Source: Dichotomocladium elegans (taxonomy: Eukaryota; Mucoromycota; Mucoromycetes; Mucorales; Lichtheimiaceae). Taken from it: a stretch of DNA of 64,000 nt. Both the position numbers and the translations under genes were made by a program. The stretch covers positions 496,001 through 560,000 of the forward strand of contig JAIXMN010000011.1 in the NCBI GenBank assembly GCA_025716815.1. Direction: 5' to 3'. The notes beneath the pieces were generated by a model, which had not been told where the DNA came from, did no database searches, and was given only the letters and a program-made list of their open reading frames with translations. Shown here one piece after another: positions 49,783-60,252 of the stretch. How positions within the stretch are numbered: the first letter of the stretch is position 1; each line of letters begins with the position of its first letter.

Positions 49783-51530
49783 AGATGTACCTTGAGAAAA
49801 AGAATGAAAGAGATCAACGACTGACGTATACTCGTTTCCTATAGTCCTTTTTATACCCCCTTTCTCGGGGCAAATCTAGCAGTAAACACCAAGCGTAGGG
49901 CCATTCATTCTTTCATCAACGGCAACTCCGAAACATCGTACGATTAGAAAGCCATTGCATTATTCAGATCGTAATAGGTTCTTTCAAACTAAAACTCTTT
50001 TATGCAGTTAAATGCGCGTGAACCATTCGCTGTTGCCTTCATGTCATTTATCAATCCAGTGATATCTATGCATACCGTTCCATCTATCTATTTGTTGAGC
50101 TCTCTCTTGCTTCCGGGATTTGCTTAACTCTACGGGATCATACACCCGAGAGAACTGCATCGCGCCAAGGAGCCGAAATGGGGATAAGGGATGGACCTCC
50201 TCAGAGAGAGGTTGAGCGATATATACATAAGATGTATCCTAGCGTTATTATCTTATGAAATGTCGTTACCTTGATTAGTCCTCATTTCATTTTGACTCTA
50301 CCAACGCTCCCGTTTTATCATCTGTGAATCTTCCTAACAGCTTTTTTACACAGGTACCTGCTGCTGTTATAATATCCACATATCTTCCATGATCTCCTTC
50401 TGAGAAAACATACCAAGTTCCCTTCTTTTCTTTATGTCTCCTTGGAAGAAGAAAATGAAAGGGAGAGAGAGAAAAAAAGAGAAAGAGAGGGAAACACGTC
50501 TCCCATTTGCCCTGCACGTGCTTGATTCTGCAAGAACACTTGTTTCTACTCGATTGGTCATTTTAGCAAGCAGGATGGACAGTTACACTCGTCATTCCTT
50601 GCCCTTTTCCAAGAGGAGCACACGTCCTTTTTATTTTTGGTATGGTATAGCAAAGAACGAGAGACAAAGAAACAAAGAATGCGCTATGCACGCGCGCGAG
50701 TTAAACCCTAATTATTTTTTCCTATTATCATCTATTAGGGGGACATGAGGAAGTACCCCTATTCGAGGACACTGACATCTAAGGGTGTAGGAGAGCTAAA
50801 GAGGCAAGGCAGCAGGTTTTTTTTTGGAGAACCACCCAAATCCTCTTCGTTCTTCATTATACTACTTTACGGAACATTGGTGCTCTTCACGCTTATTTTA
50901 CATATATGAGTCGACTGATTAGCATTAGTATCCCAGCTATATTCTTCTATCCGATGCGTAGTTCGTCGAGGTCATATCTATCAATGTTCCTCTGAAGCTG
51001 GACAGAGAGAGCGCGGTACCCCTGACTGTCTCGATACAGTATAGCCAATGGCCATATGCACTTCCTCTTCCTGTCAGATCAATAGCGGCATACATATGGC
51101 ATTCTAGTTCCTCATCATAATTTTATGATTTTTATCTTTATATCGACCAAAGAGCCAGAGTTGCCCGTATGTACAACTGAGAGGGGAAGAGAAAGGAAAG
51201 GAGAGACGCAGACCAGTGTCTATAGGCCATTGGCTTACTTTGTTTCCGTCGCGCTCTGAATAACCACGTTTGTTTGTTCTCGCGCGTTCGTAGGTCGAAA
51301 GGAAACATGCAATGGACAGTATTAAATAGTGGTTATTGCTGTATACTTTATTTTCAAAAATAAATTTCGTAAACAAGATAAAATAATGTCGTGCAAAATA
51401 CAAGAAGAATGTCGCATAGAATTATATAAATTTGTCGTATCAATAGGTAAAAAGATTTCGCATCCATGGATGAAACCCTGTTAGTCAGCAGAAAACACTA
51501 TGCCTTCTCCAATCCCGTTGACTTACAACA
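49783..51530. other. Intergenic, AT-rich
   Basis: No gene supported. A 76-codon minus-strand frame at 50287-50517 is probably chance. The right end passes into the 3' flank of the Fanzor element; the element border cannot be fixed from this copy alone. Confidence 0.45.
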
Positions 51531-51537
51531 CACCGTC

Positions 51538-51605
51538 CTTCCAAAGGAAGGGGGCTTGCCCCGAAGGGCTGTGGTTATCCTGGGTGCGTCAGCGATAACT
51601 GACGC
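51538..51605 (-). ncRNA. Candidate Fanzor guide-RNA scaffold / element right end
   Basis: Three perfect hairpins occur within 70 bp just downstream of the Fanzor stop: CTTCC-AAA-GGAAG (51538-51550), GGGG-CTTG-CCCC (51551-51562) and GCGTCAG-CGATAA-CTGACGC (51586-51605). In TnpB and Fanzor loci the guide-RNA scaffold is transcribed from the 3' end of the nuclease gene and adjoining element end, with the guide taken from flanking DNA. Position, strand and structure fit that rule, but this is inference; a terminator-like or chance structure is possible. Confidence 0.45.
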
Positions 51606-51624
51606 GGAAAATTCTTGGTTGGGG

Positions 51625-53823
51625 TTACGGTCGTCTCGACCCGCCAGAGCGTGCACCTCGTGGCCTTCCTGGCCTTGCCCGTCGTGGTCTCACGCTGCGC
51701 TGCTCTGGTTCAGGTGAGTGTGGTCTTCCACCAGCTGCGGATGCTTGTGCAGCATTTCTTCTCTGGAACCTTGCTGGGATGATACCATCTTCCCGAAGAC
51801 CCCGGAGGATATGATGCATGTTGAGAGCCGCCGCCAGATCCCGGTTCCATAACCTTGGTTGACAAACACCCTCTGCCATGCCTGCTGTACAGTTTTGATT
51901 TGTGCATCTATTGAAACATCAAAATACTGTATTATAATCTTTTGGAAGTATAACACAACATGCCCGTCCTTCATACCGTAGCAGGCCATGGCAGATCGTG
52001 AGCGGATTGTCGGGTCGTCGATATGGGCGTGGATTAGGAACCATTTTAAAGGTAGCAAGGCTTTCATTGTCACATACAGGGCAGCACTTGCTTGTCTTGT
52101 ACTCGTCGACCAAATAAATATTGCAATTGTTCTTCTTCAACAGCCGCCGGAAGCCGACACCACGGATAGGCTCGTGATATCTTGTATGCGGCGCAGACCA
52201 ATTTCCCATCACGAAAACGGATCTACTGCCAAACTTCGCATTCAAAGAATCGAGAAGCTTTTCATCTGCTTGCTGCTTCTTGTAAAACGCCGACAGGCGA
52301 AGTTTTCGAAAAAGAAATTGCGGGTTCGGGTGGTTCGTAGTGGTTGTCGCGTAGAAAGACTTGAGAACTACAGAGACCCGATTCTTGGCGGCGAGGTATC
52401 CGTCGTAGTTGGGCACGGAAAGCGTATAACTTTGAAATTGAGATAGGTTCTGCTCAGCCAACGCGACCTCGGGTCGCTCTAACTTGAGTCGTTCTCGGAG
52501 TCTGCGGTACCGTTTGGTCTTCCGTGTATGATCTTGAAGCTGCTTTGTATATCGGAAGGTCTGGTGGTTGTCGGGTGACGAGTTCTCATGAACGCAATAC
52601 AACAGGTCCCTTCTGCCAGGATCAATGGTGACCCATTGTCCTCTATAGTCTTCGTTCCGGAGTATCTGTGGGGTGACGTATTCGATATCTTCGCTCTGGA
52701 TGCCAAATCTCTGTCCGAAACCCGATTGAAGGCCATTTGTCTTCTTGAACACAGTAACACCGACGCCGTCAGTGTGAATAGTCCCACGGAATTGGAGCAG
52801 CTCGGATTCTTGGGGTTTGAAAGCTCTTGATTTCAGGTTTACAACCCGTCTCCAGTACTCCATATTGCTTGTGTGGGATTCCATTTTGCAGCCCAGGATA
52901 TGGTAGCAAAGGATTTTCGTATCGATCTCCATGTAGCATGGTGACCACGAGCGACGAAGTGGAAAACAGTTGAATCCGCGTATTCCGTTCTGTTGACAAA
53001 CGCGTGCAAGCTGGAAGAAGGCGTTGAAATGCTTAACAGGATTGGCCTTGGCGTCGTAATAGATACTCTGGTGTTGGAATTGGTGGTTTCGGGGGTAAGC
53101 GTTTAAGACAGGTTGTAGGATATCGTATGCTTCTCGAAGAAATCCAGGTTCGGCGTTAATGTCTTCCCTCAAAACACCTCGACGGGCAATTGCTAGCTTG
53201 AATCCTGTGGCATGCCGGGTGATGGTTTCATAAAGGTCCTGGCGTACTTGATCGGGGCTTAGGCCCTGTGCGATTAACTCTCGCTTGCGGTCGGCTTTTC
53301 GCTGACGAAGATTCAGGATGACATTGATGACACGCCGAAGGTGTTGCCCGAACCGCATGTGGACATTATTCACGTAAGCAGTATAAATCTTGGTGCCTTC
53401 GTAAGAAGAACATTGCTGGGAATAAGGGAACGCAGGCCTGTCGTATCCGGATATCCGAAGGTACTCATCCTTGTGGCGGTTAATTAGTTCTCGGATGCGG
53501 GCAGTTTCACCTTGGGTGCGGCGTTCGGCTTTGTTAACCATGGAGAGCCAAACTTCTGAAAAGAACTTCTCCGTGATGTTTTCCTGGATGTTAAAAGTTG
53601 GATCGCGCGCTGCCTCGTTGATGAAAATATATTTGGCGAACGCGTACGCCTGTGTTGTGGTGTTGTGGACAAGGTCAACCAACTGATACAGACGTTCACG
53701 GTACTGCTGTCGCCAGCCGATGCCCCGTATGGACGATTTCACCCCAATTATACGGCCAGTGCGGTCAATGCTGTGGCCAGTGCGCATGCCTTCGGGAATG
53801 ACGGGGCGGTGGGGTTGGGCCAT
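51625..53823 (-). CDS. Fanzor (eukaryotic TnpB-like RNA-guided nuclease)
   Basis: Two exons, complement(join(51625..51907,51977..53823)), give 709 aa. Without splicing, the frame stops at 51919 after a seemingly truncated zinc finger. The same frame resumes across a GT-AG intron (CTACG^GTATGAAGG...TTTCAATAG^A), restoring the zinc ribbon and last RuvC motif. Seen: helical REC-like N-terminal half; RuvC-I VTIDPGRRDLLYC (Asp401); GNWSAPHTRYHEPIRGVGFR, where the canonical RuvC-II Glu is absent; LVDEYKTSKCCPVC with the relocated Glu574 typical of Fanzors and zinc ligands C581/C584; second zinc half RCTNQNC (C617/C622); and RuvC-III NRDLAAALNM (Asp639). All three catalytic acids are present, so the enzyme could be active. 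Known relatives cut DNA guided by a short RNA. An Arg/Pro/Gly-rich tail of about 40 residues follows. ATG at 53823 is preceded by CACCCACCAA. Confidence 0.93.
51908..51976 (-). other. 69-nt intron within the Fanzor zinc ribbon
   Basis: Begins GTATGAAGG, ends TTTCAATAG. Its length is a multiple of three and it holds an in-frame TGA. Retention would give a 634-residue product lacking the second zinc pair and the RuvC-III Asp. Confidence 0.85.
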
Positions 53824-54068
53824 TTGGTGGGTGAAGACCTAGGGTATATTATTTCTTAGTATCGCAGAGCCGAGTATGAAAGCGGCCGTATTACCTTTCA
53901 ACCGTAAATGTGGTGCTGTGTTATTTTCTGTAGGCTGAATGGGCTCTAGTTTTGTATGTGGATAATGGAAAGGGACAGCTTGCTTGAGCATCACTATTTA
54001 TAGTGTCAGCAATGATCCATCTCCACAGTGTTTTTCTTTTTCCCACTGGGTTCTTTAATGAGGTTTTA
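53824..54068. other. Fanzor upstream region
   Basis: Short interval between the Fanzor start and the MITE. AT-rich, with TATATTATTT close upstream of the start (about 53845). Should contain the Fanzor promoter and possibly the left end of its element; no terminal repeat matching the right side was recognised. Confidence 0.4.
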
Positions 54069-54240
54069 CAGCGGCCGCTCGTTATAGTGATATTCATTAT
54101 AATGATAATTCGTTATAGCGATGCACTTTATGAAGGACAAAATTGCCAGGTAGGGCTTATTCCAATTCATTATAGTGATAATTCATTATAGTGCTGCGAT
54201 TTCCTGGAACCGAGGGTATAACTATAAGGGGCGGCCACTG
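54069..54240. mobile_element. 172-bp pogo/Tigger-like MITE with TA target duplication
   Basis: The left end reads CAGCGGCCGCTCGTTATAGT and the inverted right end CAGTGGCCGCCCCTTATAGT, 17 of 20 identical. TA flanks both sides (54067-54068 and 54241-54242), the duplication left by Tc1/mariner/pogo transposases. The interior is built from degenerate CATTATAGTGAT/CGTTATAGCGAT units. No coding capacity. It lies about 245 bp upstream of the Fanzor start codon. Confidence 0.85.
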
Positions 54241-54242
54241 TA

Positions 54243-54767
54243 TCGACGTGAGGGCGGTCTGAAATCAACAATGAAATCCCAAACAATTCCAACAAGTAAT
54301 TCCAAGAGACCATCTCAAGAATAATCCGATACATATCCGGCACTTGTGTAGTGTAGGAAGATTGTATTTCTTTTCGTACTCTCTCAGTCTCTTACAACAC
54401 AACAAAACACGACACTGCTGTCATCCTTATCCATACGTTCAGAAAGTGTAGGTACATAATGAATAATTTCTCTGAATATTACAATGAGAACACAGGGGTC
54501 TCCTGAAAGCTATTACTTCATTATTCCATTTGATAACCAGCTTCGGCGTTACAATCCCCAGGCTAAATGGCTCATTGACAAAGAAAGCACACTCCCATAG
54601 TTCTTTGTTCTTTCCAAGAATAAACTTAGTCTTCTCGATATAGGATTCTTTTGAGTACGGCTATTTTTAGCGAAAATTGCATTCTAGAACAATAAATGCT
54701 CTTCATTGAGAATACACGATCGGCCCCCTGCTTCTACGTTTCTTAAAATGCTGTCAGGATCCTTTTC
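54243..54767. other. AT-rich spacer, no gene
   Basis: No coding feature recognised between the MITE and the transposase remnants. Confidence 0.5.
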
Positions 54768-55161
54768 TTACTGTAATGCCCATCGCTGTGCTGAACGAAC
54801 ATGGAGTCCTAGCTGTTTTGCTGCAGCTGATGCACTCAATACCTCCTCAAACACCAGTTTGAAACATCTGACCTTGCCTTGATCAGTGTATGCTGTGTAA
54901 CTGCCCTTGATCCCCGCTTCTTTCATCCGAATGTATGTATCCTTTCGCTTGGGAATGTGTGTGAGAGTAAACTCAGAGTTATCTTTGCACGATATGCTAC
55001 ACAGATATTCAGTGTAAGAACAAACGGATTGAAGTGAGTACATTTCCTCATCAGCGACATGACCTTGGCCATCGTTGTAAAATAATAGATTGCTCATTTC
55101 AAAATGTAAAAGTTTATAAAGAGAAAGAGTCATAAGGATGAGATGGATTTGCGACATCTTT

Positions 55162-55305
55162 CCGTGTATGTATGCGACTTTTGCTTTGTCATCACGCGTA
55201 AAGATTTCCGGACAAAAATGCGATTTGTATTTTTGCGATCCTGCGACTTCAAAACTGGCAGGGTGCGACTTTGATTTTGAAAAATGGTGTATAAACCATT
55301 GCCCA
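55162..55305 (+). repeat. Dispersed repeat, copy A
   Basis: Shares an ordered series of blocks with 60119-60252 on the other strand: TATGCGAC, TTTGTCAT, AAAGA.TTTC, AAATGCGA, AACTGG, TGCGAC.TTGAT.TTG and AAATG. The similarity is nucleotide-level and visible by eye over about 135 bp. The element class is unknown. Confidence 0.65.
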
Positions 55306-55319
55306 ACATCAAAGTCACA
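55264..55319. repeat. Imperfect 21-bp palindrome with 8-bp spacer
   Basis: GACTTTGATTTTG...AATGG at 55267-55287 pairs with the inverted CCATTGCCCAACATCAAAGTC at 55296-55316 (17 of 21 positions). Forms a stem-loop inside the dispersed repeat described next. Confidence 0.75.
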
Positions 55320-55404
55320 TACACCGAAAAAAAGGATGCCCGCAATGAGCTGGTCAAACTCACCTCTATAGAATAAATCGATCATGCTGTTGCTGACCAT
55401 CCTG

Positions 55405-55919
55405 CCCTGAACCTATGATCTATGTCTTTGATGATGAAGTAAACTATCTTCAGACAGTTTGCTTTTCGGGCAGAATAATTGTGTCAATACTTCGAAAGCG
55501 TAACACTGAGGTTGTTGGTACGCATATCCCAAGCAAAGAACATACGTGCATTCAGTTTAAGCAAGAATCTGAGATCAAGCACAGCAACACATCACACATC
55601 GACAGGACAAGATCAGATTTTCAAGCTACTCAGTCAGTAAGACATGGGAGAACTAGCCGCAGCGGAGCAACTACAGCAAGAAACGCATCCTCTCAGCACG
55701 GCGCTGAGAATTACAGTAGGAAACAGAACTTGGCCGCATCTTTGAGAAACGTAGAAGCAGGTGCCATTCACGTATTCTTAATGAAAGCATGAGCATTGTT
55801 GAGCTTTTGTTGAATGAGAAATTTGAAACATCCAAAACGATACTTCCTCTATTTTCAGATATAAACAGTTTGGCAAAATCCCCAGAGTATCTTGAATTAG
55901 TGATGCATCATGTAGTGTA
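55405..55919 (+). pseudogene. Decayed transposase-like remnant, divergent copy
   Basis: Starts head-to-head with the minus-strand remnant. Corresponding pieces: DDEVNYLQTVC versus DEEMYSLQSVC, and THIPSKEHTCIQFK versus THIPKRKDTYIRMK. Frameshifts follow, then a further frame gives RIFEKRRSRCHSRILNE to SLAKSPEYLELV (about 55735-55915), reminiscent of the linker after the HTH in Tc1-like transposases. No DDE domain remains. Confidence 0.55.
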
Positions 55920-57540
55920 AAGATAACCGCTGTCGGAAAGTTCCTTTCTCGTTTAATGACCACTGTAGCTGGCTGTCAATGCCTAATGTAAAAAATAACT
56001 TCTCTTTGATAAATTTTTACTAACATGGCCCGGACCATGCAGGTTGCGAATGCTATGTATAAACCCGAGATAAGTTACAAGCCCGATTCAACAGGGCCAT
56101 TGTCGTTCGTCTTCAGTACTCAGCACACAGCTATGTGGCATCTAATATATAGTTTCCACGGGATAATCTACAAGAGCAATGGAGTCTCGAGTTTTTAGAA
56201 GTATATAAATTCCATAACCCAAAGGCCCACGGCAAGTGCACGGTTTCAGCGCCAAAAATATAATGCCATTCCGGTTTTTGTAAAGTTCTCGCTATCAGAG
56301 GACGGGTAGCACTTCCTGATAAAATGATCATGATCTTCTCTAATAATGGATATCCTGAGCGAGCGGCTTTCTTCATCCACCCGATCACTGCCTTCTCTTC
56401 CATGGCGTTATCTGTATGGACCTTGGTAATCTTACCTCGCCTTTCATTACGAAATTCAATCCACACTCCCTTCTATGCATGTATTACTGGCCCAGTCTTA
56501 CTACCCGCAACAAAGTGTCATGGAAGAGAGGAGATATGGATGTTTTTCCGTCTTTCCCTCCGCCTACCCCCAGTAAGTATTCTCCTGTCAATGCTGATCT
56601 CCTCCTCTTCTGACTATCCGTCATAATCGATATTACACCTACACTACTCTTCGGAGATGTGTTGGAGCCTAAGAAAAATGTTTAGTCTAATGAATTTCCA
56701 TCCATCGACGCAAAATTATTTTTTGCCAGCTTATTGTATTTTGTGAGAAGTTCATTTTTGAAAATAGCCGAATGTCTTGCGACGAAAACATTCAGCGGTG
56801 GAGTAAGGCGTCGCAGCCGAATCGAATAATCCGTCGGGCTAATTCCCGACGTTCTACAGTCTTCTCGGAGATAGGATGAAGTAAAATCACAAGGAAAAAA
56901 TATAAAACCGAAGTCTCAACGGTATGCTCTTTTGTGCTATGTATTCTGCTGCGATTTGCTAAGCATACATAGGATTGTCAGTAGATAACTTTATTCCGAC
57001 CAATGATGTGCCCTTATCAAGCAACTCTACTTGTTCTGCGGAAGTGGGGAGGAACAAGGCATTCCTGTTCTGATGAAGAATAACTTTGATGGAGCTATTA
57101 AATCGAATTAAGCCATTTAGCTGAAGAAGCAATTCCATGTATCTTGCGATGAGTGCGCGAATGGGTTATGAGCAGTATACAGTATTGATTGCCGAATAGA
57201 CAATCTGAACCCTTGCATACCGGTGTATAACGCGAACCCAAAAGGTGCTGCAATTTGTAACCTGAACATTAAGTTACATGTGACACGAGCTCCTTCATTT
57301 GTCGTAACTTGCCTTTTCAGGACTAGATGGACGTCGTTGGTACATATGTCACTGTTTCCCGGATAGGAAATATGCAGTTGTTCTGGAAGTCAACATCCAT
57401 TGGGCGATGATATTCGTTACCTTTACATTAATCTGGACCGCAAAGAGCCATAATATTATAATTTTACAAATTTACTAATATACAACTGAGAAGGGGGGAA
57501 GGATATTAAAGAATTGTTGTTGGTATGGGAACGTGCTGTT
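55920..57540. other. Intergenic, no confident gene
   Basis: A 111-codon minus-strand frame (56131-56466, with GKITKVHTDNAMEEKAVIGW) is the longest open stretch and might be an element fragment. Otherwise AT-rich DNA with only short frames. Confidence 0.4.
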
Positions 57541-58467
57541 TCATTCCTTCGTCTTCTTGTACATGGCCTTATTCTTGCCCGAGTAGGTTTCGACCCAGTC
57601 CTGAACTTTGCACATCAAGATTGACCGATGACCCATTGGTGTCCAGTTCTTGCTTCTGAACTTGAACCCATGGCGTCTCGTCAATACCTGCTCCGCCTGC
57701 ATTTGCATCTCATCTGTCGTGGCAAAAACATATTCGATGCCTTGCTCATGGGCCCATGACATGGCACGGTTGATAAGGAGGGTAGACATACCAAGGTTTT
57801 GGTATCTATCGCCGACCACCAGGCGCGTAAGGATAGCCGTCTTTGGTTCCGTTGGTTCGGCAAAGTAGCCATAATCATCAAGGACATATGCACCAAAGAA
57901 TCGAGCCACCATCTTTTGAGTAAATGTAACATACCTCGGCATTCGCTTGTCCTTAATACGATCCAGAAAAGCTGCCATGCCAATCATGCCACAGACGGTA
58001 TCGTCCACAGTTAAGACCCAAAAATGGGACGGGACCCGGTCTTCCTTCTTCTTTGGCACCTTATTTCCATGCTCATCAATTTCAAAATTGAGGTAGTAGA
58101 CTTCCGGATCGCTCAGGTCATTCTGAACCGCCTCTGCTATGCGTTCCACGATGTCGAATCGCTCTGTCTTGATGAGCAGCATCGAGAATCCAAATGCCGC
58201 CCATGCCGCTGATAAGAACATCTTGAAGTAGAACTCGATCCACGTCCCAGACAAGGCGGTGGTTCCAAAGAACAGCGACGGAACGTAATATAGAAGGGCT
58301 GTATAGCCACCGAACCAGATCAGCCAGGTGATAGGAGACCACAGTTTTGCGCGGACACCTTCATAGACAAGCCCGTGATAACCAATGGCATAGAGGTTGT
58401 TAACATCCGGGAGATCTTTCTCCTCGTACGTGCGCAAGATAACCTTTGGGTTCTTCTTTTCCGACAT
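57541..58467 (-). CDS. Membrane-anchored GNAT N-acetyltransferase
   Basis: Single exon, 308 aa. Two hydrophobic segments at about 43-67 and 77-99 sit at the N-terminus, as in NAT8/camello-type acetyltransferases of ER or Golgi membranes. The C-terminal half is a GNAT fold: VLTVDDTVCGMIGM (about 151-164) is the strand pair before motif A, LTRLVVGDRYQNLGMSTLLI (213-232) carries the acetyl-CoA-binding Q/R-x-x-G-x-G/A signature as RYQNLGMS, and YVFATTDEMQ then LTRRHGFKF fit motif B. It transfers acetyl from acetyl-CoA to an amine; the substrate is not evident. It sits alone between mobile-element remnants and looks intact, with no frameshift. Start at the first ATG after a CT-rich leader on its strand. 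Confidence 0.87.
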   Translation of the reverse strand: MSEKKNPKVILRTYEEKDLPDVNNLYAIGYHGLVYEGVRAKLWSPITWLIWFGGYTALLYYVPSLFFGTTALSGTWIEFYFKMFLSAAWAAFGFSMLLIKTERFDIVERIAEAVQNDLSDPEVYYLNFEIDEHGNKVPKKKEDRVPSHFWVLTVDDTVCGMIGMAAFLDRIKDKRMPRYVTFTQKMVARFFGAYVLDDYGYFAEPTEPKTAILTRLVVGDRYQNLGMSTLLINRAMSWAHEQGIEYVFATTDEMQMQAEQVLTRRHGFKFRSKNWTPMGHRSILMCKVQDWVETYSGKNKAMYKKTKE

Positions 58468-60118
58468 TAAAAAGGGAAGAGAGGTAAGAGCGCAAGAAAG
58501 AAAAGAAGAGATGCAGAGGGAAAGGTGAACCTTAAAGCGGTGTTACTAATCCGAGAAAGCCATTATTCCTGCCCAATCAAATTACCGGCGCTATTCGAAA
58601 AATGCACCCCCCCATACTTGCAAAAAAGGTACTCGAGTTCGCGCTTTCTCTACCCTGTATATCAGGCGTTCTTTGTAAGTGTTGCACACCCAGAACGTGT
58701 ACTGTAACAACAGCATAATGGTCTTGCAAATACACCATATCAGTTTGCCTTATGTCAGAAGCTCTGTTTTGTGCTGGTGTATACACTAATTGAAGGACAT
58801 CATCTACGCCACCGCTCTTAGTTTGCATTAAAAACCGCAGCTGTGCGTAATTATCCGCATTTATCAGCAACGCTGTTGACTATAATTTACAAAGTTTCTT
58901 CATTGTAAAGGATCAACTCGCTCGTATGATAACTTCGTAGTCGTAAAGTCTTTGGTATTTTTAATAAGATATGCAGATGATAGTTGAGACTCTAAAAGAA
59001 AATAAGACTCAGATGTGGAATGAATAAATATCATCTTATCGACATTGATACTAGTAGTAGTACTGAACAAGAATAAGATGGAAAAAAAATACTCTAATCC
59101 CAGGATTCTATACTCCTCTCTGAAGTATTGTTTAAAACCGCCACAAATGTGATATGCCAATCCAGAATAGAAGAATCCGAAACCTCCAAGCACTCCGCCG
59201 TTCAAGGAGTCCGAGAAACCCTTAGATATAGTCCATCCTTTTCCTGTGTTTCCGTCGATAACATCTGACGAAGGTACGAGCGAAACGCAGTTGTTCAAAC
59301 CCACGATATCGTCTGACGAAAACCCAAGATCTAATGCACGATCGAAAGCCAACGATCAACTAGAGACACCATGTCCGTTGGTACATAAGGAAATGACCCG
59401 ATGCAACGAAAAAGAAATGGTAGACGATGCTAACGGTCGGTGGATATGGTAAGACTTGACGAAGATATTGGATGTTGCCTGGCGAGTCAAAAGAGAAAGA
59501 TGATCTCGTATCGCTTTAAACCAATGAACAGATCATAGTCCTGGGTAGCTGTCGTGTGGATGTATCGTAAACAACCTATGTGCCGTTTTGAAGAGAGTCC
59601 TTCGGTGCGATGACTTGGAACCGGTGACAGGCAGTATCAGATATGACGCAAGAGTGAAAGAGATGCGTGCCATGTCTGATGGGTGTAGGAACGCTGTCAT
59701 GGATAACAGGAGGGGCATTATCTGTTGAAAAATGTCTTACTCGACGTAGTCGCCCGAGAGACAGTCGTTCGAGCTTTTCTATAATAGCATAGGAGCCGTG
59801 TTGCCAGCATCAAATGGAATTGCAATATAGGGTGAATTTGAGCTGAGAGTTACTAAGAAAAACGAAGGAAGTCCAAGAAGATAAAAGGCATAATCACATC
59901 TTCTATTTTGTTCTGAGGATCTCAATCAATTCTTCAGAGAGTTTCATACGGAAACTGAAGGTTTGGAAAAATCAGTATTTAAAAACAAAGGCTTGGAGTC
60001 CTCTCTCGACCGTTGCATACCTCATCTTGTTCTGATCTCTCTAGTACTTTCCTCTTATCTAGCCCACCAACCAGTCGACTTTTACACCTAACTGTCCTCT
60101 ATCACCTTTTCAGGCACG

Positions 60119-60252
60119 ATCGCTTTATAGCATTTCCCAATATCAATGTCGCATGCTACCCAGTTCGGAAATCGCTGGATGACATCGATAGAGGTCGCAT
60201 TTGCCAGAAACTCTTTGCGTAAAATGACAAAATCGAATGTCGCATACACCGG
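60119..60252 (-). repeat. Dispersed repeat, copy B
   Basis: Inverted relative to copy A at 55162-55305, with the same block order. Its minus-strand frame also reads through as a peptide (YATFDFVILRKEFLANATSI), whereas the frame is not kept in copy A, so a coding origin is possible but not shown. Confidence 0.65.

Larger units (their letters stand above)
54768..55400 (-). pseudogene. Truncated transposase-like remnant (HTH end)
   Basis: A 210-codon frame ends in SASAAAKQLGLHVRSAQRW, a helix-turn-helix of the kind that begins Tc1/mariner-type transposases of Mucoromycota, preceded by YTAYTDQGKVRCFKLVFEE. The frame stops at the HTH, so the DDE catalytic domain is absent. The upstream half (DEEMYSLQSVC, THIPKRKDTYIR) is matched by the divergent copy to its right. 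Likely a dead fragment; the open frame may be partly fortuitous, since its 5' part overlaps a palindromic non-coding repeat. Confidence 0.6.

Noticed and set aside
51919..53823. Fanzor as a truncated pseudogene ending at 51919
   Set aside because: A GT-AG intron restores the second zinc half and RuvC-III in the same frame, so the gene need not be broken.
56131..56466. 111-codon minus-strand frame with HTDNAMEEKAV
   Set aside because: Considered as an integrase or transposase piece but no catalytic pattern could be aligned.
58900..59352. 150-codon minus-strand frame
   Set aside because: No motif, poor composition in its second half, no splice or promoter support; AT-rich DNA can give such frames by chance.
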